A stretch of 64,000 nt of DNA. It comes from Ruminiclostridium cellulolyticum H10. Lineage in GTDB: Bacteria; Bacillota; Clostridia; Acetivibrionales; DSM-1351. Location: contig NC_011898.1 of the NCBI RefSeq assembly GCF_000022065.1, positions 2,162,501 through 2,226,500 on the forward strand, read 5' to 3'. Below the pieces are notes generated by a model. That model worked only from the letters and a program-made list of their open reading frames with translations. It searched no databases and had not been told where the DNA came from. The position numbers and the translations under genes are program-made. How positions within the stretch are numbered: position 1 is the first letter of the stretch; each line of letters starts with the position of its first letter. This document shows, one piece after another, positions 42,358 through 51,964 of this stretch.

Positions 42358-43437
42358 TTAATTCGACAAATCCAAAAGAACTTTTTTAATCAGTTCGTTG
42401 TCTTTAATGGTACATTGGAACACCTCTCCAATTCTACGAGGCAGAACAAACTTTAGCTTGTTGTCCTTTACCTTTTTATCGTAGAATATCTGGTTATACA
42501 CTCTCTCAACGTCCAGACCAGGCAGGGAAACAGGAAGCCCAAGTTTTAAAAGAATTTCTTTAACCTGATTAACTAATTGCTCACTCAAAACTTCCATATA
42601 TTGGGCAATTTTGTATACTCCTACTATTCCGATAGATACACATTCACCATGCAAAAGCCTGAAATTCTCAACCGTTTCAATGGCATGACCGATTGTGTGT
42701 CCAAAGTTAAGAATAGCCCTTAAATCGTCCTCTTTTTCGTCCTGCTCCACTACGTAACCTTTTATTGAACAATTCTTTTTAGCTAGATATTGCAGTACAT
42801 TTTCATCAAATTTAAAAATCTTATCAGCATTATAGTTAATATAATCACAGTATTCTTCATCCATAATCAAACCATGTTTGATTACCTCTGCAAGACCGGC
42901 AGAAATCTCTCTTTTAGGCAGTGTCTTAATAGTATTAACATTAATAAACACTGCTTTAGGCTGATAAAATGCACCCACAATATTCTTATGCCCATTGAAA
43001 TCAACCCCGGTTTTCCCTCCAACGCTGCTATCTGCCTGTGCCAACAGTGTTGTAGGTATCTGAACAAAGTTGATCCCTCTCATATATGTAGCGGCGGCAA
43101 AGCCAGCTATATCGCCCACTACGCCACCACCAAGTGCCAGTACAATACTGCTTCTGTCCAGCTTGCACTCTACCATCTTATTATAGATACCATAAACTGC
43201 CTCAAGTGTCTTATTACTTTCACCGGGCTTCAGAACGTGCTTGTTAACCTCTATTCCGCTGACTTGAAGTACTTTCATACACTCATCAGAATAATAATTA
43301 TCAACATTCTCGTCGGTTATCAACAAAGCTTTGTTACCCTGCCTGAATGATAGAACCGTTTTCCCAAGTTCCTGAAAGTCTGTTGCAATACAAATTGGAT
43401 AACTTCTTTCCTTTAAATTTATAGTATGTCTAATCAT
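42358..43437 (-). CDS. aroB: 3-dehydroquinate synthase
   Basis: The 359-residue enzyme of the shikimate pathway converts DAHP to 3-dehydroquinate with NAD and a divalent metal. The NAD-binding ALGGGVVGDIAGFAAATYMR, QIPTTLLAQADSSVGGKTGV, and the metal ligands Glu in ISAGLAEVIKHG and His in NFGHTIGHAIE and LLHGECVSIG are all present. The length is normal. It begins 30 bp after ileS and precedes a strong terminator, so it is probably the second gene of an ileS transcript under an isoleucine T-box. That pairing of an aromatic-pathway gene with isoleucine control is unusual. Confidence 0.96.
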   Translation of the reverse strand: MIRHTINLKERSYPICIATDFQELGKTVLSFRQGNKALLITDENVDNYYSDECMKVLQVSGIEVNKHVLKPGESNKTLEAVYGIYNKMVECKLDRSSIVLALGGGVVGDIAGFAAATYMRGINFVQIPTTLLAQADSSVGGKTGVDFNGHKNIVGAFYQPKAVFINVNTIKTLPKREISAGLAEVIKHGLIMDEEYCDYINYNADKIFKFDENVLQYLAKKNCSIKGYVVEQDEKEDDLRAILNFGHTIGHAIETVENFRLLHGECVSIGIVGVYKIAQYMEVLSEQLVNQVKEILLKLGLPVSLPGLDVERVYNQIFYDKKVKDNKLKFVLPRRIGEVFQCTIKDNELIKKVLLDLSN

Positions 43438-43467
43438 AATACGTCTCCCAAAATCTGATATGCTTAT

Positions 43468-46257
43468 TTAACCTACAACGTCAGCACATCTCTTACAAAG
43501 TGTCGGGTGTTTTTCGTCATTGCCTACAAATTCGCTGAACATCCAGCATCTTTCACATTTTTCTCCCGGTGCCTGTTCAACTGAAACTTTTATTTCAGGT
43601 ATTTCCTCACCCTTTTGGGCATCAGCGGGAGCATCAGCAAGATTTTTAACTTCAACTGCTGAAACTATGAATATTGTAACAAGGTCATTTTCAATGCTCT
43701 TTATAAACTCAAGATTTTCACCGTCTGCATACAAAGATACTTTTGCATTGAGAGAATGTCCAATTGTCTTGTTTGCCCTTGCTATTTCTAATGCCTTTGA
43801 AACATCTGACCTAAGCTCGAATATTTTTTCCCACTTTTCAGATAACGCGGTATTTACATACTTTTCATTTACTTGTGGCCAGCTGTTCAACTGAACACTT
43901 TCAGTATCATCCTCCGCCCTGTGAGGCATGTACTGCCAGATTTCTTCAGTAGTAAATGCAAGAACCGGGGTAAGCATTCTTACAAGGTTGTGAAGTATCT
44001 CATACATAACAGTCTGAGCTGCTCTTCTTTCCTTTGTATCAGGCTTTGAGGTGTAAAGTCTGTCCTTTATAATATCCAAATAGAAGTTACTCATGTCAAC
44101 AACACAGAAGTTGTGTATTGCATGGAACATCAAATGGAACTCATAAGTGTCATAAGCCTCATTAACCTTCTTTATGAGGTTAGTCATTCTGCCCAATGCC
44201 CATTTGTCCAGCTCATTAAGATCATTGTAATCAACACTGTCAGTGTCTGGGTTAAAATCATTTATATTACCAAGAATATATCTTGCAGTATTTCTAATCT
44301 TCCTGTAAACCTCTGATAGCTGCTTCAATAAATCCTTTGAAATTCTAATATCAGTCGTATAGTCAGAAGAAGCAACCCAAAGTCTTAGTATATCTGCTCC
44401 GTATTCCTTAATAACATCTGCAGGGTCGATACCGTTTCCAAGTGACTTAGACATCTTGCGGCCTTCTCCATCAACAACATAACCATGAGTCAAAACCTTT
44501 CTGTATGGTGCGGTTCCTTTTGTCGCAACTGAGGTCAGCAGTGACGACTGGAACCAACCGCGGTGCTGGTCATTACCTTCTAGGTACAGGTCTGCAGGCC
44601 AGGACAAGCCTTCTCTGTTTTCCAGAACTGCTACATGACTGGAACCTGAATCAAACCAAACATCCATTATATCCGTTTCTTTTGTAAATTCATGATTACC
44701 GCATTTACATTTAATTCCATCTGGTAAAATTTCGGAAGCGTCCATAGCATACCACGCATTTGATCCCTTTACTCTGAAAAGATCAGCCACAGCCTTTATG
44801 GATTCATCAGTTATCAATTCTTTTCCGCAGTCTTTACAGTAGAAAATCGGAATCGGTACACCCCAGATACGCTGTCTGGAAATACACCAGTCTCCTCTAT
44901 CTCTTACCATGTTTGTAATTCTTTCTTCTCCCCATTCAGGAATCCATTTTACGTCTTTTATTGCCTTTAATGATTCTTGTCTGAATCCGTCAATTGACGC
45001 AAACCATTGTTCAGTAGCACGGAATATGATAGGGTCTTTACATCTCCAGCAATGAGGATATTGGTGAGTAATCTTTTCAGAGGCTAAAAGTCTGCCATCC
45101 TGAGTTAATTTTTCAATAATTGCAGAATTTGATTTTTTGTAAAACATCCCTGCAAACGGTCCTGCCTCTTTAGTCAAGAAGCCCTTACTGTCAACAGGAA
45201 CCAGTACAGGAATCTTGTATTTCTGACAGACAATAAAGTCCTCCGCACCATGTCCAGGAGCAGTATGAACACAACCAGTACCTGCTTCAAGAGTAACATG
45301 GTCTCCGAGTATAACTATTGAATCCTTGTCAAGGAACGGGTGCTTGCAGAGTATTCCTTCCAGCTGGCTGCCTTTGAATTTTGCAACAGTTTCATACTCT
45401 GTTACAGCCGCAGCCTTCATGGTATTCTCAACCAGTTCTGCAGCAAGTACATAATATTCATCGTTTGCCTTTACAACAGAGTATTCAAATGACTCATTCA
45501 AGCATATCGCAAGGTTCGCAGGCAGGGTCCAGGTAGTTGTTGTCCATATAACAAAGTTAACCTTTTCCTTTGGTGCTACACCTTCAAAAATCCCCTTGTC
45601 ATCTCTTACCTGGAACTTTACATATATTGAAACGGTAGTATCGTCCGCATACTCGATTTCAGCTTCAGCCAGAGCCGTTTCACATTCCGGGCACCAGTAT
45701 ACAGGCTTCAATCCCTTGTATATATGGCCCTTTGTTGCCATTTCGCCGAATACTTCTATCTGCTTTGCTTCAAATTCCGGCTTTAGTGTTATATACGGAT
45801 GTTCCCAATCAGCTCTTACACCCAGTCGTTTGAAAGATTCTCTCTGTACGTCCAGATATTTCAAGGCAAAACCTTCACAAGCCTCTCTGAAAACAACAGG
45901 GCCTACTTCATGTCTCTTTAATCCTAGTTCCTTGATGGCTCTCTGCTCAATTGGAAGTCCGTGTGTATCCCATCCGGGAACATAGGGAGTATAGTAGCCT
46001 GACATACTTTTATATTTTACAACGATATCCTTTAAAACCTTATTCAACGTGGTTCCAAGGTGTATACCTCCATTTGCATAAGGCGGGCCGTCATGAAGTA
46101 TAAAGGAAGGCTTTCCTTCTGATTTTTTTAACTGTGTATTATAAATATCCATGTCTTCCCACTTTTTAAGGAATTCAGGTTCCCTTTGAGGGAGATTCGC
46201 CCTCATGGGGAAGTCAGTTTTTGGTAGATTTAAGGATTTTCCATAATCTTCTGCCAT
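43468..46257 (-). CDS. ileS: isoleucyl-tRNA synthetase
   Basis: The 929-residue class I synthetase has the HIGH-type motif in GPPYANGGIHLGT and KMSKS in GEGRKMSKSLGN. The CP1 editing domain includes IWTTTTWTLPANLA and the tRNA-binding VRDRGDWCISRQRIWGVP. A C-terminal zinc finger (GEKCERCWMFSEF...CKRCADVVG) marks the bacterial IleRS1 type. It charges tRNA-Ile and edits valine. The gene has a T-box leader with an AUC specifier (46325-46587). No truncation or missing motif is visible. Confidence 0.97.
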   Translation of the reverse strand: MAEDYGKSLNLPKTDFPMRANLPQREPEFLKKWEDMDIYNTQLKKSEGKPSFILHDGPPYANGGIHLGTTLNKVLKDIVVKYKSMSGYYTPYVPGWDTHGLPIEQRAIKELGLKRHEVGPVVFREACEGFALKYLDVQRESFKRLGVRADWEHPYITLKPEFEAKQIEVFGEMATKGHIYKGLKPVYWCPECETALAEAEIEYADDTTVSIYVKFQVRDDKGIFEGVAPKEKVNFVIWTTTTWTLPANLAICLNESFEYSVVKANDEYYVLAAELVENTMKAAAVTEYETVAKFKGSQLEGILCKHPFLDKDSIVILGDHVTLEAGTGCVHTAPGHGAEDFIVCQKYKIPVLVPVDSKGFLTKEAGPFAGMFYKKSNSAIIEKLTQDGRLLASEKITHQYPHCWRCKDPIIFRATEQWFASIDGFRQESLKAIKDVKWIPEWGEERITNMVRDRGDWCISRQRIWGVPIPIFYCKDCGKELITDESIKAVADLFRVKGSNAWYAMDASEILPDGIKCKCGNHEFTKETDIMDVWFDSGSSHVAVLENREGLSWPADLYLEGNDQHRGWFQSSLLTSVATKGTAPYRKVLTHGYVVDGEGRKMSKSLGNGIDPADVIKEYGADILRLWVASSDYTTDIRISKDLLKQLSEVYRKIRNTARYILGNINDFNPDTDSVDYNDLNELDKWALGRMTNLIKKVNEAYDTYEFHLMFHAIHNFCVVDMSNFYLDIIKDRLYTSKPDTKERRAAQTVMYEILHNLVRMLTPVLAFTTEEIWQYMPHRAEDDTESVQLNSWPQVNEKYVNTALSEKWEKIFELRSDVSKALEIARANKTIGHSLNAKVSLYADGENLEFIKSIENDLVTIFIVSAVEVKNLADAPADAQKGEEIPEIKVSVEQAPGEKCERCWMFSEFVGNDEKHPTLCKRCADVVG

Positions 46258-46324
46258 TTCTATTACCTCCGGTTAAATATAAATTTTAATTTTAAGTGTA
46301 ATTTAATTATTCTAAAATATAAAT

Positions 46325-46587
46325 AAAGCCCCGTTCCATCAAAGGGACGAGGCTATTTCGCGGTACCACCCAAATTATTTTTGCAGCATGAAAATAAAAC
46401 ATGACAATAATCACTTCGTTTTATAACGGCTCATCACCGGCACACCCTACTTCTTATTGTTTTTCAGGCTGCAACTCATGGATGATTTTCAAAAGCTTGA
46501 ACCTGCGGAAATCCCACCACTCTTCCACTCTCTGTAAAGCCAACTGCTTTCTACTCTTTCCAATCATCATATTTAGGATATTTTATT
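46325..46587 (-). promoter_or_regulatory. T-box riboswitch, isoleucine (AUC specifier), for ileS
   Basis: The T-box GGGTGGTACCGCG (46359-46371, minus strand) precedes a terminator AGCCTCGTCCC...GGGGCT (46327-46354). Upstream, AGAGAGTGG and GAAGTAGG features of stem I to III are visible. The specifier position, six bases before the conserved GAG, reads ATC at 46484-46486. Uncharged tRNA-Ile would favour antitermination. Confidence 0.92.
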
Positions 46588-46593
46588 AGATTA

Positions 46594-46623
46594 ATAATAC
46601 ATCAACTAACCTGCCGTCGTCAA
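46594..46623 (-). promoter_or_regulatory. ileS T-box promoter
   Basis: TTGACG (46618-46623) and TATTAT (46594-46599) are separated by 18 bp on the minus strand. The start of transcription is expected near 46587. Confidence 0.7.
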
Positions 46624-46721
46624 GGCTACGATTTTAATTTTTGTCATTTCACATAGATTGAAATTCACATATTCCTATTATCAGAATAAAATGTAGTGTA
46701 CTTTAAAATCAGGAGAGAAAA

Positions 46722-47225
46722 ATGAATTTTGACTTTGCTCAACTAATTTCTCAGCTCAAAGGCAATAAATATAGACGCATAGGTTCAGGCTCCTGCCGAA
46801 ATGTTTATGATCTTGAAAACGGCTATGTTGTTAAAGTAGCAAAAGACGTCAGAGGTATATTGCAGAACCAGATTGAGCATAAAAGCTATCTGACACACAA
46901 ATCCGTTTTTTTTGCCGAGGTAGCTGCCATTTCTGAAAACTATAGATACTTAATAATGGTAAAAGCCAAGAGAATTACTGATATTAGAATAGTATTAAGA
47001 TATTACAAAGTAAAGAGCTTTGATGAACTAATGAAAAACCCTTTATTGGAAGAAGATCTGGAAAATCATAATATCGGCAGCGGTGACTTGAAAAGGGCAT
47101 CAAGCTGGGGAATCGTTAATGATGTCCCCGTCTTGATTGATTATGGATTAAACCAAAGCACCTATAACAAATACTACAGAAATAAGCTATTCGGAAGGTT
47201 CAGGCGGCTGAATTACACCTCCTGA
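46722..47225 (+). CDS. small protein-kinase-like fold protein, 167 aa
   Basis: An N-terminal glycine-rich loop and strand (RRIGSGSCRNVYDLENGYVV) with a following Lys (VVKVAKD) recalls a kinase nucleotide-binding lobe. VPVLIDYGLNQSTY near the end resembles a DFG-like region. The protein is much shorter than true kinases and lacks a visible HRD motif, so it may be a pseudokinase or a phosphotransferase of the aminoglycoside-kinase type. AGGAGAGAA precedes the ATG. It is divergent from ileS and convergent with pdxR, without a clear functional link. Confidence 0.6.
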   Translation: MNFDFAQLISQLKGNKYRRIGSGSCRNVYDLENGYVVKVAKDVRGILQNQIEHKSYLTHKSVFFAEVAAISENYRYLIMVKAKRITDIRIVLRYYKVKSFDELMKNPLLEEDLENHNIGSGDLKRASSWGIVNDVPVLIDYGLNQSTYNKYYRNKLFGRFRRLNYTS

Positions 47226-48632
47226 TTAATTTATCAGACACTTTTCCAATATTTCCATACCCTCACTGATCTGGTCTATTCCTGCTGATGCAAAGCTAAG
47301 CCTTATATAATCGTCACAGTTTTTTGTCATATTATCATAAAATATCCCGGAAGGAATAAATACAAGTCCATTATTTCTACACTTCTTATAAAAAAACTCT
47401 GCTGACAGATGCCGTGGCAGCTTTACCCAGAAATACAACCCTCCTCCCGGTTTTTCATACTTCAATCCATACTTTCCCATTCTATCCAACCCGGCAAGCA
47501 TAAACTCAAACCTGCCTCTGTATATCTCCTTCATGTACTGCAAATGTTCATCCCACTTTTCGCTTCTGAAATATAAATCAAGAGATCTTTGTATCAAGCC
47601 GGAGGAAGATATGTCACTTGTATGCTTTATTTTTGTAAAGCGATCAATTAGATTTTTAGGTATAACCATGCTTCCCACTCTCAAACCCGGCATAAGAATT
47701 TTTGAAAAGCTTTTCAAATATATTACATATTCGTTTTTTTTATCCAATACCTTAAGAGCCATATACTTTTCCTTTTCAAAATATAACTCCGACATAGAAT
47801 CATCTTCAACAATATATAGATTATTCTCTTTTGCCAGAAGCATCAACTTTTCAAGCTTTTCCTGACTATAGCAAACCGTAGTGGGATTCTGATAGCGTGT
47901 CATAACATATATTAGTTTTGGCTTGCATATACGAATCTTTTTTTCAAGTTCCTCAATGTCCATTCCGTCTTTTTCCATGTTTACACTTATGATTCTTGCA
48001 CCCCTGGACTTGAATGCTGCAACAGCACCATCATAAGTAGGAGATTCAGTGATTACGTAATCTCCGGGGTTCAAAAGTGCCTTTCCAATAATATCTATCC
48101 CCTGCTGTGCACCTGAAACAATCTGGAGGAAATCCTCATTTTCAACTGGAATAGAATATTCTCTGTTAAAATAAGCAAGAATAGACTGTCTCAAAGGCCT
48201 GTAGCCGTTACTCTCATCATACCCGAAGGCAAAACCTTTATCCCTCTCCAGAACCTCATTTATACATGCTTTAAAGGATTCAATAGGAAAAATAGACGGA
48301 TGCGGAGTTGCATTAGCAAAATTAATAACAGAAGCATCCTTGTATAATCCCAGATCACTGGAAAATTGTGTATCATGAATTCGGCTCTTTGTATCTGAAA
48401 TAAAATATCCACTGCCTTTTTTTGCTGTTATGTAGCCGTTGCTTTCAAGCTGTTTATATGCATTTACAACTGTGCTAGTGTTTACACCTAATTGGGAAGC
48501 CAGACTCCTTATAGCCGGGAGACGCTCTCCAGGCTTCATTTCGCCCTGTGAAATTTGCTCCTTAATACTGTTAAACAGTTGCAAGTATTTCGGCTGACCA
48601 TTATTTTTTAATTGTATCGATACAATTTTCAT
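47226..48632 (-). CDS. pdxR: PdxR, MocR/GntR-type regulator of vitamin B6 synthesis
   Basis: The protein has about 468 residues. The N-terminal GntR winged helix (LQLFNSIKEQISQGEMKPGE, LPAIRSLASQLGVNTSTVVN) is joined to an aminotransferase-fold domain with the PLP-binding region (IVSGAQQGIDIIGKALLNPG, YVIYLKSFSKILMPGLRVG with the Schiff-base Lys). MocR proteins of this branch sense PLP and activate pdxST. The gene is divergent from pdxST with 234 bp between, and an operator-like palindrome overlaps its own codons 3-6. ATG at 48632 has AAAGGAGGTA at perfect spacing; the upstream opening at 48659 does not. Confidence 0.88.
   Translation of the reverse strand: MKIVSIQLKNNGQPKYLQLFNSIKEQISQGEMKPGERLPAIRSLASQLGVNTSTVVNAYKQLESNGYITAKKGSGYFISDTKSRIHDTQFSSDLGLYKDASVINFANATPHPSIFPIESFKACINEVLERDKGFAFGYDESNGYRPLRQSILAYFNREYSIPVENEDFLQIVSGAQQGIDIIGKALLNPGDYVITESPTYDGAVAAFKSRGARIISVNMEKDGMDIEELEKKIRICKPKLIYVMTRYQNPTTVCYSQEKLEKLMLLAKENNLYIVEDDSMSELYFEKEKYMALKVLDKKNEYVIYLKSFSKILMPGLRVGSMVIPKNLIDRFTKIKHTSDISSSGLIQRSLDLYFRSEKWDEHLQYMKEIYRGRFEFMLAGLDRMGKYGLKYEKPGGGLYFWVKLPRHLSAEFFYKKCRNNGLVFIPSGIFYDNMTKNCDDYIRLSFASAGIDQISEGMEILEKCLIN
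48613..48624. promoter_or_regulatory. palindrome TGTATCGATACA inside the start of pdxR
   Basis: This perfect 12-bp palindrome (ATTGTATCGATACAAT when extended to 16) covers codons 3-6 of pdxR. An identical core stands before pdxS at 48811. It is probably a PdxR site for autoregulation. Confidence 0.6.
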
Positions 48633-48810
48633 AATACCTCCTTTATACATTAATGACAAGTTTCATTATCATACTTCATATTTCGACATGGTATGCCTAT
48701 ATGCAAGTATCTATCAACCATCTGTTACATTACATTTTTTTGAACTACATATTGACATTTAAATTTATTTGTGTAAAAATGTACGAAATTTATCCGAGAA
48801 TACGCACAAG

Positions 48811-48822
48811 TGTATCGATACA
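48811..48822. promoter_or_regulatory. palindrome TGTATCGATACA before pdxS
   Basis: This is the same 12-bp core as at 48613, 198 bp away. It lies about 45 bp before the pdxS start codon, with TTGACA at 48752-48757 further upstream. It is a candidate PdxR binding site for pdxST control. Confidence 0.6.
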
Positions 48823-48866
48823 GTTAGTATATTTTAAATTTAAATAAAAGTAAAGGGGTATGTAAT

Positions 48867-49745
48867 ATGAACGAGAGATATCAATTAAACAAAAATCTTG
48901 CCCAAATGCTAAAGGGCGGAGTAATCATGGATGTAGTAAATGCCAAAGAAGCAGAAATTGCACAAAAAGCCGGAGCCGTTGCAGTAATGGCTCTCGAAAG
49001 AGTTCCTTCCGATATAAGAAAAGCCGGAGGAGTTGCAAGAATGTCCGATCCAAAAATGATAAAAGATATACAAAGTGCCGTATCAATTCCTGTTATGGCC
49101 AAAGTTAGAATAGGACATTTTGTTGAAGCACAGGTTCTTGAAGCCCTTTCAATTGACTATATTGATGAAAGCGAGGTTTTAACTCCGGCAGACGAAGAAT
49201 TTCACATAGATAAGCATACCTTCAAGGTTCCATTTGTATGCGGTGCAAAAAATCTCGGAGAAGCTCTCAGAAGAATTAGTGAAGGTGCATCCATGATAAG
49301 AACTAAAGGTGAAGCCGGTACAGGAAATGTTGTTGAAGCCGTCCGACATATGAGAACTGTAACAAATGAAATCAGAAAGGTGCAGAGTGCATCCAAGCAG
49401 GAACTTATGACCATAGCAAAAGAATTTGGTGCTCCATATGACCTTATTTTATATGTTCACGAAAACGGTAAGCTTCCTGTTATAAACTTTGCAGCAGGCG
49501 GAATCGCAACTCCCGCCGATGCGGCATTAATGATGCAGCTTGGATGCGACGGCGTATTTGTTGGTTCGGGAATATTTAAATCCTCAGATCCAGCCAAAAG
49601 AGCAAAGGCAATCGTAAAGGCAACTACATACTATAATGATCCGCAAATCATTGCAGAGGTCTCTGAAGAGCTTGGTACTGCCATGGATTCCATAGATGTA
49701 AGAGAGTTAACAGGCAACAGTCTGTATGCCTCTAGAGGATGGTAA
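48867..49745 (+). CDS. pdxS: pyridoxal 5'-phosphate synthase lyase subunit PdxS
   Basis: The 292-residue (beta/alpha)8 barrel makes PLP from ribose 5-phosphate, glyceraldehyde 3-phosphate and ammonia. Diagnostic segments are [60 protein letters not shown] and the phosphate-binding [14 protein letters not shown]. The catalytic lysines near 83 and 151 lie in MAKVRIGH and RTKGEAGT. Twelve PdxS form the core of the enzyme and bind PdxT. The AAAGGGGTA ribosome site is clear, and pdxT follows after 20 bp. Confidence 0.97.
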   Translation: MNERYQLNKNLAQMLKGGVIMDVVNAKEAEIAQKAGAVAVMALERVPSDIRKAGGVARMSDPKMIKDIQSAVSIPVMAKVRIGHFVEAQVLEALSIDYIDESEVLTPADEEFHIDKHTFKVPFVCGAKNLGEALRRISEGASMIRTKGEAGTGNVVEAVRHMRTVTNEIRKVQSASKQELMTIAKEFGAPYDLILYVHENGKLPVINFAAGGIATPADAALMMQLGCDGVFVGSGIFKSSDPAKRAKAIVKATTYYNDPQIIAEVSEELGTAMDSIDVRELTGNSLYASRGW

Positions 49746-49765
49746 TCTTACAGAAAGGATTATAA

Positions 49766-50335
49766 ATGAAAAAAATAGGTGTGTTAGGCTTGCAGGGTGC
49801 TATCTCAGAACATTTGGATAAACTATCCAAAATACCAAATGTAGAGCCATTCAGCCTAAAATATAAAGAAGAAATTGATACAATAGACGGACTTATCATA
49901 CCCGGCGGTGAAAGTACTGCAATCGGCAGGCTTCTCTCTGATTTTAACCTGACAGAACCACTGAAAACAAGGGTAAATGCCGGGATGCCTGTATGGGGAA
50001 CCTGTGCAGGCATGATTATCCTTGCAAAAACGATTACTAATGACCGCCGACGTCATCTGGAGGTTATGGACATAAATGTTATGCGGAACGGGTATGGAAG
50101 ACAGTTGAACAGCTTTACAACAGAGGTTTCCCTGGCTAAAGTTTCTTCTGATAAAATCCCGTTGGTTTTTATTAGAGCACCTTATGTAGTCGAGGTAGCT
50201 CCGAATGTTGAAGTTCTTCTGCGTGTAGACGAAAACATAGTCGCGTGCAGGCAGGACAATATGCTGGCCACCTCCTTTCATCCGGAGCTGACAGAAGACC
50301 TGAGTTTTCACAGGTACTTTGCAGAAATGATATAA
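49766..50335 (+). CDS. pdxT: pyridoxal 5'-phosphate synthase glutaminase subunit PdxT
   Basis: The 189-residue class I glutaminase supplies ammonia to PdxS. IGVLGLQGAISEHL, IIPGGESTAIGRLL and the nucleophilic Cys in VWGTCAGMIILA are present, and the His-Glu pair lies in TSFHPELTED. RNGYGRQLNSFTTEV is the usual PdxT segment. The length and the order after pdxS are standard. A strong terminator at 50346-50390 ends the operon. Confidence 0.97.
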   Translation: MKKIGVLGLQGAISEHLDKLSKIPNVEPFSLKYKEEIDTIDGLIIPGGESTAIGRLLSDFNLTEPLKTRVNAGMPVWGTCAGMIILAKTITNDRRRHLEVMDINVMRNGYGRQLNSFTTEVSLAKVSSDKIPLVFIRAPYVVEVAPNVEVLLRVDENIVACRQDNMLATSFHPELTEDLSFHRYFAEMI

Positions 50336-50345
50336 ACTATATTCA

Positions 50346-50390
50346 AAAGGCATATTAACCCAAATTGTATAATTGGGTTAATATGCCTTT
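50346..50390. terminator. bidirectional terminator between pdxT and the rhomboid gene
   Basis: AAAGGCATATTAACCCAA (50346-50363) is a perfect inverted repeat of 50373-50390 with a 9-nt loop and T-rich flanks. It serves the two convergent genes. Confidence 0.9.
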
Positions 50391-50404
50391 TATTGTTTTA
50401 CTTC

Positions 50405-51964
50405 TTATTTACTGTTTTCAATACCGGAAAGCATTTCATTAATATTATCAATATTGGGAGACCCTGATTTTTTTGCTTGCTCAAGCTCCTGCTTAGCTTT
50501 ACCAAATTCTTTCGTATTATAGTATATGACTCCGAGCAGGTAATGTCCGTCAGCCGGACTCAATTCTGCCAAGGCCATTGAATTTTGAATACCTTCATCC
50601 AGCTTTCCTTGACCAATTTCAGCCCTGATTAATGACCATAATACCCTAATCTTTGTATTTTTGTCGGAAGGGTTCAAGTCAAGAATTTCCTCTGCTTTTT
50701 TTTCAGACTCCTGCCAGTTATTCTGAATATCGGACTGCTCCAGTGCAGCAAGCTTAGGAGAAAGAACATTTATATCATTATTAAAGCCATAAAATAACAT
50801 TCCCATTGTAATCGCTGCCACAAGTAAAATAGATGTTACTTTTTTCAATATGTTTTTTCCATTTATTTCCCTGTAGGAATATACAGCCCCAGCAGTCAAG
50901 AATCCTCCTACAAAACCACCTATGTGTGCATGGTTGTCTATCCTCTTGTTCATAAAACCATAAGCAAGGTTTATTATAAGCATAGTAATAAGATTTACAC
51001 CATAGCTGCTTTTTAAAAGTGCAGGACGTCTTAACGAAAAATAGAGCATAGCACCTACTAAACCAAATATAGCACCTGATGCCCCTACAGAGGAATTCAG
51101 TGAGAATGCAAAACTTGCTGCTGAGCCAATGAAACCCGACACAAAGTAAATAGCCAAGAACCTTCCTCGTCCGAATATTTTCTCCACCTGAGACCCTATG
51201 ATATACAGCGAATAGCAGTTTACAGCCAGGTGGACAATATCTCCATGCAGGAACATAGGTGATATAAATCTCCAGTACTGCCCTTCCATAATGAGATTAT
51301 TTACCTTTGCTCCAAAGGGTTCCAGCTGTTGTTGATAAGCGGTTCCGGTTCTCATGGACACAAGCTGCAACAAGCCCCACATAACAATATTAAAAGCAAT
51401 AATAATGTATGTCAGCCATGGCGTTTCAGCCTTGGACTGTATTTCAAAGTCTTTTTTTCTTTTCTCAATAACGTCTTCAATATCCTTATAACTGGTTTCT
51501 CTTTTATCAAGTCCCTTAGAAAAAAATCTTTTAAAAGACTTTACCAATCCGGCATCGAAAGCAGGAACACTGAAATATTTCTCAGCCTGTTTTGCAGAAA
51601 TGTTTACAGAAATACATTTCATAAAGCGTTTTTCCGAAGTAATATCCATCTGATGCTGCTTTATAATTTCAACTTTATCCATATCAGGAGTACTATCAAA
51701 CAAAAAAACCTTGAAAATATAAGCGTTATTGCCTTGAATATTATTCAGCATTGCTGCACCGTTTAACATAATATTCCTGATTTGTTCTGTTCCGTATCTG
51801 TCTGCGTCAATAATTTCAACAAATACAGAAGTTCCCTGTATCTCTTTAATTAAACTTGCAATACCATTAGAAAAATCAGGTATCTGATTATCAGCAGATA
51901 TAAGGTGGTAATAGTCCTTTTCCACAAGATATCTTACCAAGGAATTTAAAAAATTACTTTTCAT
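50405..51964 (-). CDS. rhomboid-family intramembrane protease with C-terminal TPR
   Basis: The protein has about 519 residues. A cytoplasmic N-terminal domain (about 1-180) precedes six or seven membrane helices with the rhomboid signature: HLAVNCYSLYIIG (Asn/His region), the catalytic Ser in SVGASGAIFGLVGAM, and His in DNHAHIGGFVGGFL. The C-terminus after helix 7 carries TPR-like repeats (WQESEKKAEEILDLNPSDKN, LGVIYYNTKEFGKAKQELEQ). The YqgP/GluP type of Bacillus has the same plan and cleaves membrane proteins. ATG 51964 overlaps the end of the upstream gene and uses its GGAGG; ATG 51985 is an alternative. Confidence 0.88.
   Translation of the reverse strand: MKSNFLNSLVRYLVEKDYYHLISADNQIPDFSNGIASLIKEIQGTSVFVEIIDADRYGTEQIRNIMLNGAAMLNNIQGNNAYIFKVFLFDSTPDMDKVEIIKQHQMDITSEKRFMKCISVNISAKQAEKYFSVPAFDAGLVKSFKRFFSKGLDKRETSYKDIEDVIEKRKKDFEIQSKAETPWLTYIIIAFNIVMWGLLQLVSMRTGTAYQQQLEPFGAKVNNLIMEGQYWRFISPMFLHGDIVHLAVNCYSLYIIGSQVEKIFGRGRFLAIYFVSGFIGSAASFAFSLNSSVGASGAIFGLVGAMLYFSLRRPALLKSSYGVNLITMLIINLAYGFMNKRIDNHAHIGGFVGGFLTAGAVYSYREINGKNILKKVTSILLVAAITMGMLFYGFNNDINVLSPKLAALEQSDIQNNWQESEKKAEEILDLNPSDKNTKIRVLWSLIRAEIGQGKLDEGIQNSMALAELSPADGHYLLGVIYYNTKEFGKAKQELEQAKKSGSPNIDNINEMLSGIENSK

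Noticed and set aside
46401-46589. 62-codon plus-strand frame before the kinase-like gene
   Set aside because: It is the complement of the ileS T-box leader and has no coding support.
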